Source: Myxococcales bacterium (GTDB lineage: Bacteria; Myxococcota_A; Bradymonadia; UBA7976; UBA1532). Taken from it: DNA of 64,000 bases. The stretch is taken from the NCBI GenBank assembly GCA_020633435.1, contig JACKDP010000002.1, forward strand, positions 372,001 to 436,000, read 5' to 3'. Shown here piece by piece: positions 53,140-62,945 of this stretch. The notes beneath the pieces were generated by a model. It searched no databases, had not been told where the DNA came from, and was given only the letters and a program-made list of their open reading frames with translations. Within the stretch, counting starts at the first letter, position 1; each line of letters begins with the position of its first letter. The translations under genes were made by a program, and so were the position numbers.

Positions 53140-53157
53140 TTTCGGCGATCGCCGAAA
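53140..53157. promoter_or_regulatory. 18-bp perfect palindrome (candidate operator)
   Basis: TTTCGGCGATCGCCGAAA is a perfect inverted repeat with no spacer. It is preceded, not followed, by a T tract on the plus strand and has no T tract after it on the minus strand, so it does not look like an intrinsic terminator. It is more like a dimeric repressor site. Confidence 0.5.
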
Positions 53158-53280
53158 TTCGTCTCCCGCCCCACGAGATCCACGCGGCCCCCGCCCTATG
53201 GCTGGGTGAGGGTGCCGACGCGACTCCCCCGGAGCAGCTCCGCGCCGGCGCGGCGGCACCCTCCACCTTCGGGCCGGACC

Positions 53281-53319
53281 GGCGCGCTCGGGGCCAACGG
53301 GTCGAGCCCCGAGCGCGCC
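53281..53319 (+). ncRNA. Strong hairpin, 14-bp stem and 11-nt loop
   Basis: GGCGCGCTCGGGGC at 53281-53294 pairs perfectly with GCCCCGAGCGCGCC at 53306-53319 around CAACGGGTCGA. No T tract follows (GTGTCGTTACGG). It could be part of a structured leader or small RNA, or a terminator of an upstream transcript working with Rho. Assigned as a possible RNA element only. Confidence 0.35.
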
Positions 53320-53364
53320 GTGTCGTTACGGCAGCAGGAGTGAAAAACCGTGACTGTCGCTGCA

Positions 53365-53393
53365 TTGACCATTCCCGCCCGATGGGCTAAGCC
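53365..53393 (+). promoter_or_regulatory. Possible promoter of the sigma-factor cassette
   Basis: TTGACC at 53365-53370 (near-consensus -35) and TAAGCC at 53388-53393 with a 17-bp spacer. The -10 is weak, which fits a regulated promoter. The ATG follows at 53420 after GGGGGGAGGG. Confidence 0.35.
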
Positions 53394-53419
53394 GAGTCAT
53401 CGGGGGGAGGGCGGTCTGC

Positions 53420-54007
53420 ATGGGGTGGTCGGCGTCCGATCAGGCCGACGCGTCGTTGATCGAGCGGGCGCTGCGGGGGGAGTCGAGGGCGCGGCGGGCG
53501 CTCGTCGAGCGCGTCGGGCCGACCATCCAGGCCCGCGTCCGGCACCTCACCGGGGGCCGACCCATCGGGGCGGAGGGCCCCGATGATCTCGTCCAGCAAG
53601 TGTTCGAGCGGCTGCTGCGCGACGACGGGCGGCTGCTGCGGGCGTGGCAGCCCGACCGGGGGAGCCTGCAGGCGTACTGCTCGGTCATCGCGCGGTCCGT
53701 GGTGTCGGAGCGGCGCCGCGTCGCCCGGCCGATGGCCGACGCGCTGCCCGACGGCGCCGATGAGGCCCCGGGCCCCGAGCAGGTCACCAGCGCCCGCGAG
53801 CGCCTGCAGCAGCTGCGCGCCTGTCTGCGCCGCTGCCTGTCGCCGGGCGCCTGGCTGGTGTTCATGGGGCTGTACGCCGACCGGCGGGAGCCGGCCGAGC
53901 TGGCCGACGGGCTGGGGCGGCCCCGCCGCTGGGTGGATGACCGCCACCGCGAGATTCGCCAGGCCGCCGCGCGCTGCGCCGAGGCTGAGCCACCGGAGGT
54001 GCCATGA
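53420..54007 (+). CDS. ECF-type RNA polymerase sigma factor
   Basis: 195 residues. Region 2: LIERALRGESRARRALVERV, DDLVQQVFERLLRDDGRLLRAWQPDRGSL and QAYCSVIARSVVSERRR, matching the core-binding and -10-recognition helices of ECF sigma factors. Region 4 at about 125-190 (ERLQQLRACLRRCLSPGAWLVFMGLY, ELADGLGRPRRWVDDRHREIRQ) is shorter and more divergent than usual. GGGGGGAGGG precedes the ATG. The stop overlaps the anti-sigma start (ATGA). It probably directs transcription of its own cassette and perhaps others. Confidence 0.85.
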   Translation: MGWSASDQADASLIERALRGESRARRALVERVGPTIQARVRHLTGGRPIGAEGPDDLVQQVFERLLRDDGRLLRAWQPDRGSLQAYCSVIARSVVSERRRVARPMADALPDGADEAPGPEQVTSARERLQQLRACLRRCLSPGAWLVFMGLYADRREPAELADGLGRPRRWVDDRHREIRQAAARCAEAEPPEVP

Positions 54008-54708
54008 GCGAGCCCGAGCCGCCGACCGACGCGGTGCTCCAGGCCGTCGCGGGTCTGGAGGGCGCCGACGCGCGCGTGTGCACCTGCGATCCGGAGTTCG
54101 ACCCGGCGCGCCTGGAGGCGTGGAAGGCCGGGGCGGAGGACGAGGAGGTGGTGGCGCACCTGGGGATCTGCGCGGCGTGTCGCTCGTTCGTGGCCGCGCT
54201 GGCGCCGCTCGCGCCGGGGGTGGTGGCGCGGATCGAGGGCGCGGGGGCGCGGCCAGGGAGCCGCAAGCCGTTGTTCTGGTTCATGATTCCTGCCCTGGCC
54301 GCGGCGGCGGCGCTCGTGGTGGCGCTGTGGCCGTCGGGCGCGTCTCTGCCGGCCTATCGGGGTGAGGCGCCCAGCGGAGGGGTCCAGGTCGTCAAGGCCA
54401 CCCCGCAGGCGTCGACGACGTTTGGCCCCACCAGCCGGCTGCGGTGGATCGTGCGGCCGGCGACGCGGGTAGAGCCGCCGCCGACGGCGCGGGGCGAGGT
54501 GGTGGTCGGCGGGGCGCGCGTCGCGTTGCCGCCGGCGGCAGTGCGGGTCGAGCCGGGCGGGGCGGTCGTGGTGGAGGGCCCGGCGGGGACGCTGCTGGCC
54601 GGGCCGGACGGGCCGCGCACGCTGGTGGTGATCATCACCCCGGCGGGCGGCGGGGAGAGCGTCGTCGTCGAGGCGGCGCTGACGTATGGGACGGGGGGAG
54701 AGGAATGA
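54004..54708 (+). CDS. Zinc-motif transmembrane anti-sigma factor
   Basis: 234 residues. N-terminal cytoplasmic part with H52-x3-C56-x2-C59 (AHLGICAACRSF), the ZAS/zf-HC2 anti-sigma signature, and an additional C26-x-C28 pair. One transmembrane helix (about 91-109, FWFMIPALAAAAALVVALW). A periplasmic beta-rich domain of about 120 residues (PAAVRVEPGGAVVVEGPAGTLL) could be the sensor or a cleavage target. It should hold the upstream sigma factor at the membrane. Both ends overlap neighbours by four bases. Confidence 0.85.
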   Translation: MSEPEPPTDAVLQAVAGLEGADARVCTCDPEFDPARLEAWKAGAEDEEVVAHLGICAACRSFVAALAPLAPGVVARIEGAGARPGSRKPLFWFMIPALAAAAALVVALWPSGASLPAYRGEAPSGGVQVVKATPQASTTFGPTSRLRWIVRPATRVEPPPTARGEVVVGGARVALPPAAVRVEPGGAVVVEGPAGTLLAGPDGPRTLVVIITPAGGGESVVVEAALTYGTGGEE

Positions 54709-56870
54709 CGCGACACAGGGCGCGATGGGGAGTGGTGGTCGTTGGCCTCGTCGCCAGCATGGGCTGCGAGCAGTGCTGCACGCCGCCCGCGGCGCCGGAC
54801 GCCGGCATCGCCGACGCGGCCCGGGTGGCGGACGCCAAGCGGCCGGCGCCGGACGCCAAACGGCCGGCGCCGGACGCCGCGATCGCCCTGCGGCGCGGGG
54901 GGGGCGGGACCCCGCCCGACATCACCCACCGGCTGGTCGCGGCCGAGGATCCCGGCGAGAGCCTGGGGCGCGCCTGCGCCAGCGACCTGTTCTCGGTGGA
55001 TCTGCTCGCCAGCTACGCCTGGGATCCGGGGTATCAGGTCGCCATCGAGGGGGCGCGGGATCAGCTCGCCGCGCGGCTCAACCCGGCGGCGATCGGGGCG
55101 GCCCGGACCAACCGGGCTGCCTGGTTCGGCCACCCGGCGCCCTGCGGCGAGGACCCCGTCGAGGTCAGGCTGGCCGGGGTGTTCGACGGCCAGGAGTCGG
55201 CGCTGGGCATCGAGCCGGGGCGCCACCAGATCCTGACGTTCCAGTGCCCGGGCTCGGCGCGGCGCCTGCCGGTGGTGGCCGCCGCCCAGTGCGACGTCGT
55301 CGACCAGTTCCAGGGCGCCCTGGTCCAGAGCGTCCCCCCGACGGGCATCGGCGAGGCCATCCCGGTGGGGGCGGCGTCCGAGATCAAGCGCCAGGTGATG
55401 TTCGCCCGCGACTGCGACGGCGTCCCGCAGGGCGACGCGTTCTGGTACAGCGATCCGGCCTGGCTCGGCGCGTTCCCTTCGCCCCCGACGCCCACGGCCA
55501 GCGCCATCCTCGCGGTCATCGACACGCCGCGTGACGCCAGCCGTCCCCGCCACGCCGATCGGGTGCACGCGGTCATCCAGCAGGTCCTCGGCTCGATGGC
55601 GGCCCAGATCGAGGTGGCCCACGTGCCCGCGCTCGTCTACGAGAAGGGCACGCCCAGCACCTACATCGCGCGGGAGATCGGCGCCCTCGCCGTCCAGTAC
55701 CGCGCCGACGAGCGCCCCATGGTGGCCAACCTGAGCTTCGGCTGGCCCGATGAGTTCGGCCAGATCGCCGAGCTGCGGGGGTCGGTGCAGCTGTTCCGCC
55801 CGGCTGGGAACTGCCGGGTGGCCGAGGGGCCGTCCGGCGAAGCCGTCCGCAGCGCGCTCGTCCGGCTGCGCGGCCGCAAGGGTCAGGCGCTCCTCTTCGC
55901 GGCCCGGGGCAACCGCTACCAGCGGCAGTCCGTCGTCGACACGCAGGGGGCCCCGACCTGCCTCGACGTGCCGCTGGACACCGACGCCAACGGGGCCCCG
56001 CGGCCGGGCACGCCGATGGGGCTCACCCGGGGATCGGGCAGCTTCTTCCCGGCGGCCTGGGCGACCATCTTGACCTGCGTGCCCGGCGCGGCGCCCCGCC
56101 ATCTGGCGATCTCCGTGGGCGTGGACACGGCGGGCGGCCCGCTGTCGGGCCCGGACACCCAGCTCGGCGCCACGCTCCTCGCGCCCGGCGCCAACCTGGG
56201 CGTCGATGACGCCGGCACCCTCGGGACGGGCACGTCGTACGCCGCCGCCGTGGCCAGCGCCGCGGCCGCTCGCCTGCTGCTGTCGACGCCGACGATGACA
56301 GCCGAGCAGTTCCTGCAGAACCACACCTGCGCCGCCGCCGACGCCACGCCCCGCCTGCGGGTGGGCGGGGGTTGCGACTTCCCGGTCCTTGCGCCCCTGT
56401 CCCCGCCGCCCGCGCCGTGCACCGACTGCCTGCAGCCGGTCGACGCGGGGGGCGTGTCCACGCTCCAGATCGCCGACGCCTTCGCGACGGGCCTCGCCAC
56501 GCCGCAGCCGGACGACCCGCCCTGCCCGGTCAGCCCATGCCGCGTCGTGGTCCAGTCCGGGCTCGCGAAGTTCGACTTCACCGCGGCCATCACCGACGGC
56601 ATCCACCCCGCCGCGACGTACCCCTACATCAAGGACGTGAAGCTGGTGATCATCGACGGGACGACGCGCCACGAGTACACGCTCCCGCCCCCCTCGGGCG
56701 GCTGGGCGGGGGCCACGTCCTATCCGTTCACCAACATCGCGCTGCCGAGCGCGCTGGCTGGCAACCCCGCCAAGATCAACGCGGCGCTCTACCGCTTCGA
56801 GTGCAAGCACGTGGGGACGGCCGGCGTCGTCCTGCGGTCCGATCCGGTCTCGCTCGAAACCCCGCCGTGA
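54705..56870 (+). CDS. Subtilisin-like (S8) serine protease, lipoprotein-like
   Basis: 721 residues. Signal with lipobox-like VASMGC (C21) and an Ala-Asp-Lys-Arg-Pro repeat linker. The subtilase triad is recognisable: D273 in ILAVIDTPRD, H283 in RHADRVHAVI and S511 in GTGTSYAAAVAS; the oxyanion Asn is probably N-R-Y of FAARGNRY. The domain is divergent, with long insertions and Cys. A C-terminal beta domain (about 610-720) ends in SLETPP. ATG overlaps the anti-sigma stop and the stop overlaps the CHAT gene's GTG. It could cleave the anti-sigma periplasmic domain or the CHAT partner. Confidence 0.85.
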   Translation: MTRHRARWGVVVVGLVASMGCEQCCTPPAAPDAGIADAARVADAKRPAPDAKRPAPDAAIALRRGGGGTPPDITHRLVAAEDPGESLGRACASDLFSVDLLASYAWDPGYQVAIEGARDQLAARLNPAAIGAARTNRAAWFGHPAPCGEDPVEVRLAGVFDGQESALGIEPGRHQILTFQCPGSARRLPVVAAAQCDVVDQFQGALVQSVPPTGIGEAIPVGAASEIKRQVMFARDCDGVPQGDAFWYSDPAWLGAFPSPPTPTASAILAVIDTPRDASRPRHADRVHAVIQQVLGSMAAQIEVAHVPALVYEKGTPSTYIAREIGALAVQYRADERPMVANLSFGWPDEFGQIAELRGSVQLFRPAGNCRVAEGPSGEAVRSALVRLRGRKGQALLFAARGNRYQRQSVVDTQGAPTCLDVPLDTDANGAPRPGTPMGLTRGSGSFFPAAWATILTCVPGAAPRHLAISVGVDTAGGPLSGPDTQLGATLLAPGANLGVDDAGTLGTGTSYAAAVASAAAARLLLSTPTMTAEQFLQNHTCAAADATPRLRVGGGCDFPVLAPLSPPPAPCTDCLQPVDAGGVSTLQIADAFATGLATPQPDDPPCPVSPCRVVVQSGLAKFDFTAAITDGIHPAATYPYIKDVKLVIIDGTTRHEYTLPPPSGGWAGATSYPFTNIALPSALAGNPAKINAALYRFECKHVGTAGVVLRSDPVSLETPP

Positions 56871-59479
56871 GGTCGGCGCTCCTCGCGCTGGGCGTCCTGG
56901 CTGCCTGCACGCCGACGCCCCCGGAGGCCCCCTTGCGGGTGGCGCTGGTGGGCTACGCCACGCGGGTGGCGCCGGCCGGACCCGCGGGCGAGGAGGTCGT
57001 CTTCGAGTCGGCCCAGCCCCCCGTGATCGACGCGGACGGCGCGGCGCGGGCGCGCTGGGAGGGCGAGGGTGGGCGCGTCGATCTGGCGCTGGCGCCCGTG
57101 CGAGGGACGCTCGTCCGGCTCGCGGGGCCCGTCCCGCCGGGGCCCGGGCGGCTCGTCGTCGAGGGGCGCGGCGGGGCCTGGACCATCACGGCCCGCTGGC
57201 GCGCGGACGGTGGGCGGACCCCCCGCCTGGCGGCGCTCTGGGACCGGCGAGGCGAGGCCCTCCCGCCGCTGCTCCGGGCGCTGGCCGAGCTGGCGCCGCC
57301 GCCCGTCGGGGAGGAGGCGGTGGCGGCGCGGGCCATGGAGGCCAGCCTGCGGGCCCGCGCGGGCGAAGCCGAGCGGGCGATCGCGCTCTTCGAGCAGGCG
57401 GCCGACGGGGCTCGCGCGCTGGGCCTGACGACGCAAGCCGTCGAGCACCTGGGGGCGGCGGCGTTCCACCAGGCCCGCCTCGACGATCTGGCCGAGGCCC
57501 AGCGGCTGGTGGCCCGGATGGATGCGCTGGCCGCGGAGACCGACGGCCGCGCGACCGTGCTGGTGGCCTTCTTCGACGGCCTCGTCCTGGGTCGCCTGGA
57601 TCGGCTGAGCCGCGCGACCACCCGGCTGGAGGAGGCGGCCGCGCTGGCCACCACCCTCGGCGATGACGGTCGCGCCGCCGCGGCGCAGGAGGCCCTCGCC
57701 GGCCTGCTGGCCGATCAGGGCCGGCACGCCGAGGCGCGCGACGTCCTGGCGGCGCTGCCGCCGCCGGGCTCGCCCGTCATGGCCTGGCGCCGGCGGATCA
57801 ACGTCGCGTGGCAACGCCTGCTCAGCATGCAAGCCTGCGAAACCAGACCGGATTTTCCCGAGGTCGCGGCCGCCTTCGAGGCGCTGGCCCAGGCTCCGCT
57901 GGCCCTCGGCGCCGATGAGAAGGCCAACGCCTGGGTGAACGCCGCGCTCGGCTGGTCGCTGGCGGAGCGCGTCCCGGCCGCCGAGGCCGCCCTGGCCGCC
58001 GCGCGGGCCGCTCACCCGGCGGGTGGCCGCGATCCGGCCTTCGTCGAGCACCTGGCAGCCCGACTGGAGCTCGCCGCCGGGCGCCCGGCCGAGGCGCGCG
58101 CGGCCTTCGTCCAGGCCCATGAGCGCGCGGTGGGGCGCACTGGCGCGGCGGGGGACGACGCCTGGCGAGCCCTGTACGGCCAGGGCCTCGCCGAGGCCGC
58201 CGCGGGGGATGACCGCGCCCTGGGGACCTGGCTGCGCGCCCTCGACGAGCTGGCCGCGGCCTCCACCCGGACGGGCCTGCGCCGCGGCCGCGCGGCCTGG
58301 TACGCCGACCGGCGGGCCCTGCTGGAGGTGGCGACCGAGCGCCTGCTGCGCCAGGGCGAGTGCGAGGAGGTCGTCCAGCGCATCGAGCGCCACGGGGCCC
58401 CCGTGCGCACCCGGCTGGTCCAGGAGGCCCGCCTGGACGGCCTGCCCCCGGCCGCCAGCCGGCGGTGGGCCGAGCGCGTCGCCCAGCGCGACCACGCCCG
58501 GGCCGCCCTCGCGACGCAGAGCGCGGCCTGCGAGACGGTGCCCGCCGACGAGCTGCCCGCCTGCCTCGCGACGCAGGCCCGGCAAGCCGAGCAGCTCGTG
58601 GCGGCCGAGGGGGCGCTCCTGGCCGAGCTCGACGCCGCGCCTGCCGAAGCCGCGGCGGTGCCCGTGGCCGCGGGGGAGGCCGTCCTCGTCATGGTGCCCG
58701 CGCCCTCCGCGCCCTGCGCCCCGGCCTGGAGCGGCGTGCTGCTCAGCCCGGGGGCCTGCGAGTGGCTCCCCCCGGGGGCCGACCTGCGCGCCACCCTCGC
58801 CCACCGGCCGGGCCTGCGCCACCTCGCCGTCGCGGACGGCGGCTCCCCCGACGCCCGCGGCCTGCCCGGCCACCTCGGCGGCGCCACCGTGGGCTTCATC
58901 CCCAGCGCCCGCTGGCTCGCCGAGGCCCGCCCCCCCGCCACCGGCCCCAGCCTCGTCGTGGCCGACCCGGGGGACGACCTGCCCCACTCCCGCGCCACCG
59001 GCCAGGCCCTCCCGGCCGACGTCCGCCTCCTCGGCCCGGCCGCCACCCGCGACGCCGTCCTCGCCCACCTCGATGGCGCGCGCCTCTTCCACTTCGACGG
59101 CCACGGCGACCTCGGCGCCGGCGACCCCTTCGCCGCCCACATCGCCCTCGCCGACGGCCCCCTCTCCGTCATGGACCTGCTCGCCCGCCGCCCTCGCCTG
59201 GGCACCGTCATCCTGAGCGGCTGCGACACCGGCGCCGCCGGCCCCCTCAGCCGCTTCGAGTCCCTGGGCCTCGCCGAGGCCTTCCTGCTCGCCGGCGCCG
59301 ACCGCGTCATCGCCCCCGACCGCCCGGTGCCCGACGCCGAAGCCGCCCGCTTCGTGCGCCGCTTCTACGCCGCCGGCGGCGCCGACCACCCCGCGGAGGC
59401 CTTCTACGCCACGACGGCGGCCCTGGAAGCCGAGGGCGATGGAGCCGGCCGCGGCTGGCGCTTCTTCGGGCGGCGGTGA
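56867..59479 (+). CDS. TPR-CHAT lipoprotein (caspase-like protease)
   Basis: 870 residues. GTG start overlapping the subtilase stop. Lipobox VLAAC (C14). A beta domain (about 20-110) is followed by TPR-like helical repeats (about 130-500; e.g. AERAIALFEQAADGARALGL, LEEAAALATTLGDDGRAAAA) and a charged helical linker. The CHAT protease domain has H746 in HFDGHGD and C786 in VILSGCDTG as the catalytic dyad; it ends with AFYATTAALE. Most TPR-CHAT proteins are cytoplasmic; a lipoprotein anchor puts this one outside the cytoplasm, next to the subtilase. Last gene of the coupled cassette. Confidence 0.87.
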   Translation: MRSALLALGVLAACTPTPPEAPLRVALVGYATRVAPAGPAGEEVVFESAQPPVIDADGAARARWEGEGGRVDLALAPVRGTLVRLAGPVPPGPGRLVVEGRGGAWTITARWRADGGRTPRLAALWDRRGEALPPLLRALAELAPPPVGEEAVAARAMEASLRARAGEAERAIALFEQAADGARALGLTTQAVEHLGAAAFHQARLDDLAEAQRLVARMDALAAETDGRATVLVAFFDGLVLGRLDRLSRATTRLEEAAALATTLGDDGRAAAAQEALAGLLADQGRHAEARDVLAALPPPGSPVMAWRRRINVAWQRLLSMQACETRPDFPEVAAAFEALAQAPLALGADEKANAWVNAALGWSLAERVPAAEAALAAARAAHPAGGRDPAFVEHLAARLELAAGRPAEARAAFVQAHERAVGRTGAAGDDAWRALYGQGLAEAAAGDDRALGTWLRALDELAAASTRTGLRRGRAAWYADRRALLEVATERLLRQGECEEVVQRIERHGAPVRTRLVQEARLDGLPPAASRRWAERVAQRDHARAALATQSAACETVPADELPACLATQARQAEQLVAAEGALLAELDAAPAEAAAVPVAAGEAVLVMVPAPSAPCAPAWSGVLLSPGACEWLPPGADLRATLAHRPGLRHLAVADGGSPDARGLPGHLGGATVGFIPSARWLAEARPPATGPSLVVADPGDDLPHSRATGQALPADVRLLGPAATRDAVLAHLDGARLFHFDGHGDLGAGDPFAAHIALADGPLSVMDLLARRPRLGTVILSGCDTGAAGPLSRFESLGLAEAFLLAGADRVIAPDRPVPDAEAARFVRRFYAAGGADHPAEAFYATTAALEAEGDGAGRGWRFFGRR

Positions 59480-59500
59480 GCGGGCCCCGGATCGCGGCCG

Positions 59501-59530
59501 TTGAAGGATGTGGGCCGCTTCTGGTATCTG
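59501..59530 (+). promoter_or_regulatory. Possible promoter of proA
   Basis: TTGAAG (59501-59506) and TATCTG (59525-59530) with an 18-bp spacer, 26 bp before the proA ATG. Suggests that proA starts a new transcription unit after the protease cassette. Confidence 0.4.
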
Positions 59531-59556
59531 GCACGGTCCAGTGCAGGAGTGCCTCG

Positions 59557-60828
<1,272 letters not shown>

Positions 60829-61200
60829 ATGGAATCCAAAGAGTTCGCACTGTTCATCGCGGAAGCCCTGGCCGAGAAGAAGGCCGAAGACCTGGTCATC
60901 CTGGAGGTGACGCAGGTGGTGGGCTACACCGACTTCGTGGTGGTGGCCGGGGCCCGCAACGCGCGGCAGCTCCAGGCCATGATCGGCTACGTGGAGCGCC
61001 ATGTGCGCGACACCCTCGGGCGCCAGGCCTACGGCGTCGAGGGGCTGGGGGAGGGGGCCTGGGCGCTCATCGACTTCGGCGACGTCGTGGTGCACGTCTT
61101 CCGCAACGAGGAGCGGCAGTTCTACGACCTGGAGGGCCTGTGGACGGAGGCGCCCCGGGTGCCGTTCGATCCCGACGCGGTGCCCGCCGCCGCGACCTGA
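60829..61200 (+). CDS. rsfS: Ribosomal silencing factor RsfS
   Basis: 123 residues with the RsfS/DUF143 pattern: EALAEKKAEDLVILEV, GYTDFVVVAGARNARQLQAM, and the C-terminal WALIDFGDVVVHVFRNEERQFYDLEGLW. It binds ribosomal protein L14 (uL14) and blocks subunit joining in starved cells. The ATG directly follows the proA stop and rlmH comes next, the conserved order except that nadD, often between proA and rsfS, is missing. Confidence 0.96.
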   Translation: MESKEFALFIAEALAEKKAEDLVILEVTQVVGYTDFVVVAGARNARQLQAMIGYVERHVRDTLGRQAYGVEGLGEGAWALIDFGDVVVHVFRNEERQFYDLEGLWTEAPRVPFDPDAVPAAAT

Positions 61201-61204
61201 GCCG

Positions 61205-61678
61205 GTGCGGCTGCAGGTCATCGCGGTCGGCCGGCTGAAGCTCGACTACGCCCGGCTCGGGTGCGCGGAGTACGCCACCCGCCTCGGGCGCCACTTCCCG
61301 CTGGACATCCAGGAGGTCCGCGACGCCCACCGCTCGAAGGGCGGCGACGCGGCGCGCTTCCGGGCCGACGAGGCGCGGTCCCTGCTGGGGGCCGTCGCCC
61401 CCGGGGCCACCCTGGTGGCGCTCGACGAGCGGGGCCGGGAGTGGGACAGCCGCGCCTTCGCCGACTGGCTGGCCGAGCAGCGCGACGCCGGCACCGGGAC
61501 GATGGCGTTCCTCATCGGCGGGCCCGACGGCCTCGATCCCGAGGTGCGGGAGCGCGCGCGGGTGGTGTGGTCGCTGGGTCGGCTGACGATGCCCCACGAG
61601 CTGGCGCGCCTGGTGCTGCTCGAGCAGCTCTACCGCGCCGCGTCCATCCTGCAGGGGTCGCCCTACCACCGCGACTGA
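61205..61678 (+). CDS. rlmH: 23S rRNA pseudouridine1915 N3-methyltransferase RlmH
   Basis: 157 residues, GTG start 4 nt after the rsfS stop. SPOUT-class features: knotted SAM site FLIGGPDGLDPEVRERAR, SLGRLTMPHELARLVLLEQLYRA and the ending QGSPYHRD, close to the family's PYHK/R. It methylates pseudouridine 1915 of 23S rRNA in helix 69 on the assembled 70S ribosome. GLY-rich loops and length match the family (about 155 residues). Confidence 0.96.
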   Translation: MRLQVIAVGRLKLDYARLGCAEYATRLGRHFPLDIQEVRDAHRSKGGDAARFRADEARSLLGAVAPGATLVALDERGREWDSRAFADWLAEQRDAGTGTMAFLIGGPDGLDPEVRERARVVWSLGRLTMPHELARLVLLEQLYRAASILQGSPYHRD

Positions 61679-61702
61679 CGCCGCGGGATCAGCGCCGGGG
61701 AC

Positions 61703-61981
61703 TCAGCCGAAGTGCTGGTCGATGGACTTGTTGATGCCCTGCTCGATCTTGCCGGAGATGGCGCGCAGGAGCAGGGGCAGCTCGAGGCTGATGGTGATGT
61801 TGCGGTCGTCGATGCGGCAGGTGCCGCTGATGCCGCGGCCGTCGACGTTGGCGCCGGTGCCGGTGGGCTGGACGCTCACGCCGTACTTGCTGGCGGCGTC
61901 CTGGCCGAGGCTCTTGAGCTTCTCCATGGCGGCCTCGCGGCTGGTGTTGTGCGGCCGCGTGACGCTGACGGTCTTGCCCAT
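61703..61981 (-). CDS. Polyhydroxyalkanoate-system family protein
   Basis: 92 residues resembling the 'polyhydroxyalkanoic acid system' family (VTRPHNTSREAAMEKLKSLGQDAASKYGV, then SGTCRIDDRNITISLELPLLLRAISGKIEQGINKSIDQHF). These small alpha/beta proteins resemble the START-like hydrophobic-ligand proteins; a direct role in polymer granules is not proven. It is transcribed right after deoC (10 nt apart) and may belong to the same operon; it converges on rlmH. Confidence 0.8.
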   Translation of the reverse strand: MGKTVSVTRPHNTSREAAMEKLKSLGQDAASKYGVSVQPTGTGANVDGRGISGTCRIDDRNITISLELPLLLRAISGKIEQGINKSIDQHFG

Positions 61982-61991
61982 GATTTCCCTT

Positions 61992-62941
<950 letters not shown>

Positions 62942-62945
<4 letters not shown>

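Larger units (their letters stand above)
52962..53419. other. 458-bp gene-free region upstream of the sigma-factor cassette
   Basis: The longest stretch without a credible gene in the window. Frames through it are low-complexity and lack ribosome sites. Compared with its surroundings it has more A/T runs (TTTTTT at 53137-53142, GAAAAACC near 53342). It holds an 18-bp perfect palindrome, a 14-bp-stem hairpin and a -35-like TTGACC, listed separately. It may contain the control region of the cassette or a small RNA. Confidence 0.6.

Noticed and set aside
53137..53157. T tract next to the 18-bp palindrome as an intrinsic terminator
   Set aside because: The T tract comes before the stem on the plus strand and there is none after it on either strand, so termination is not supported.
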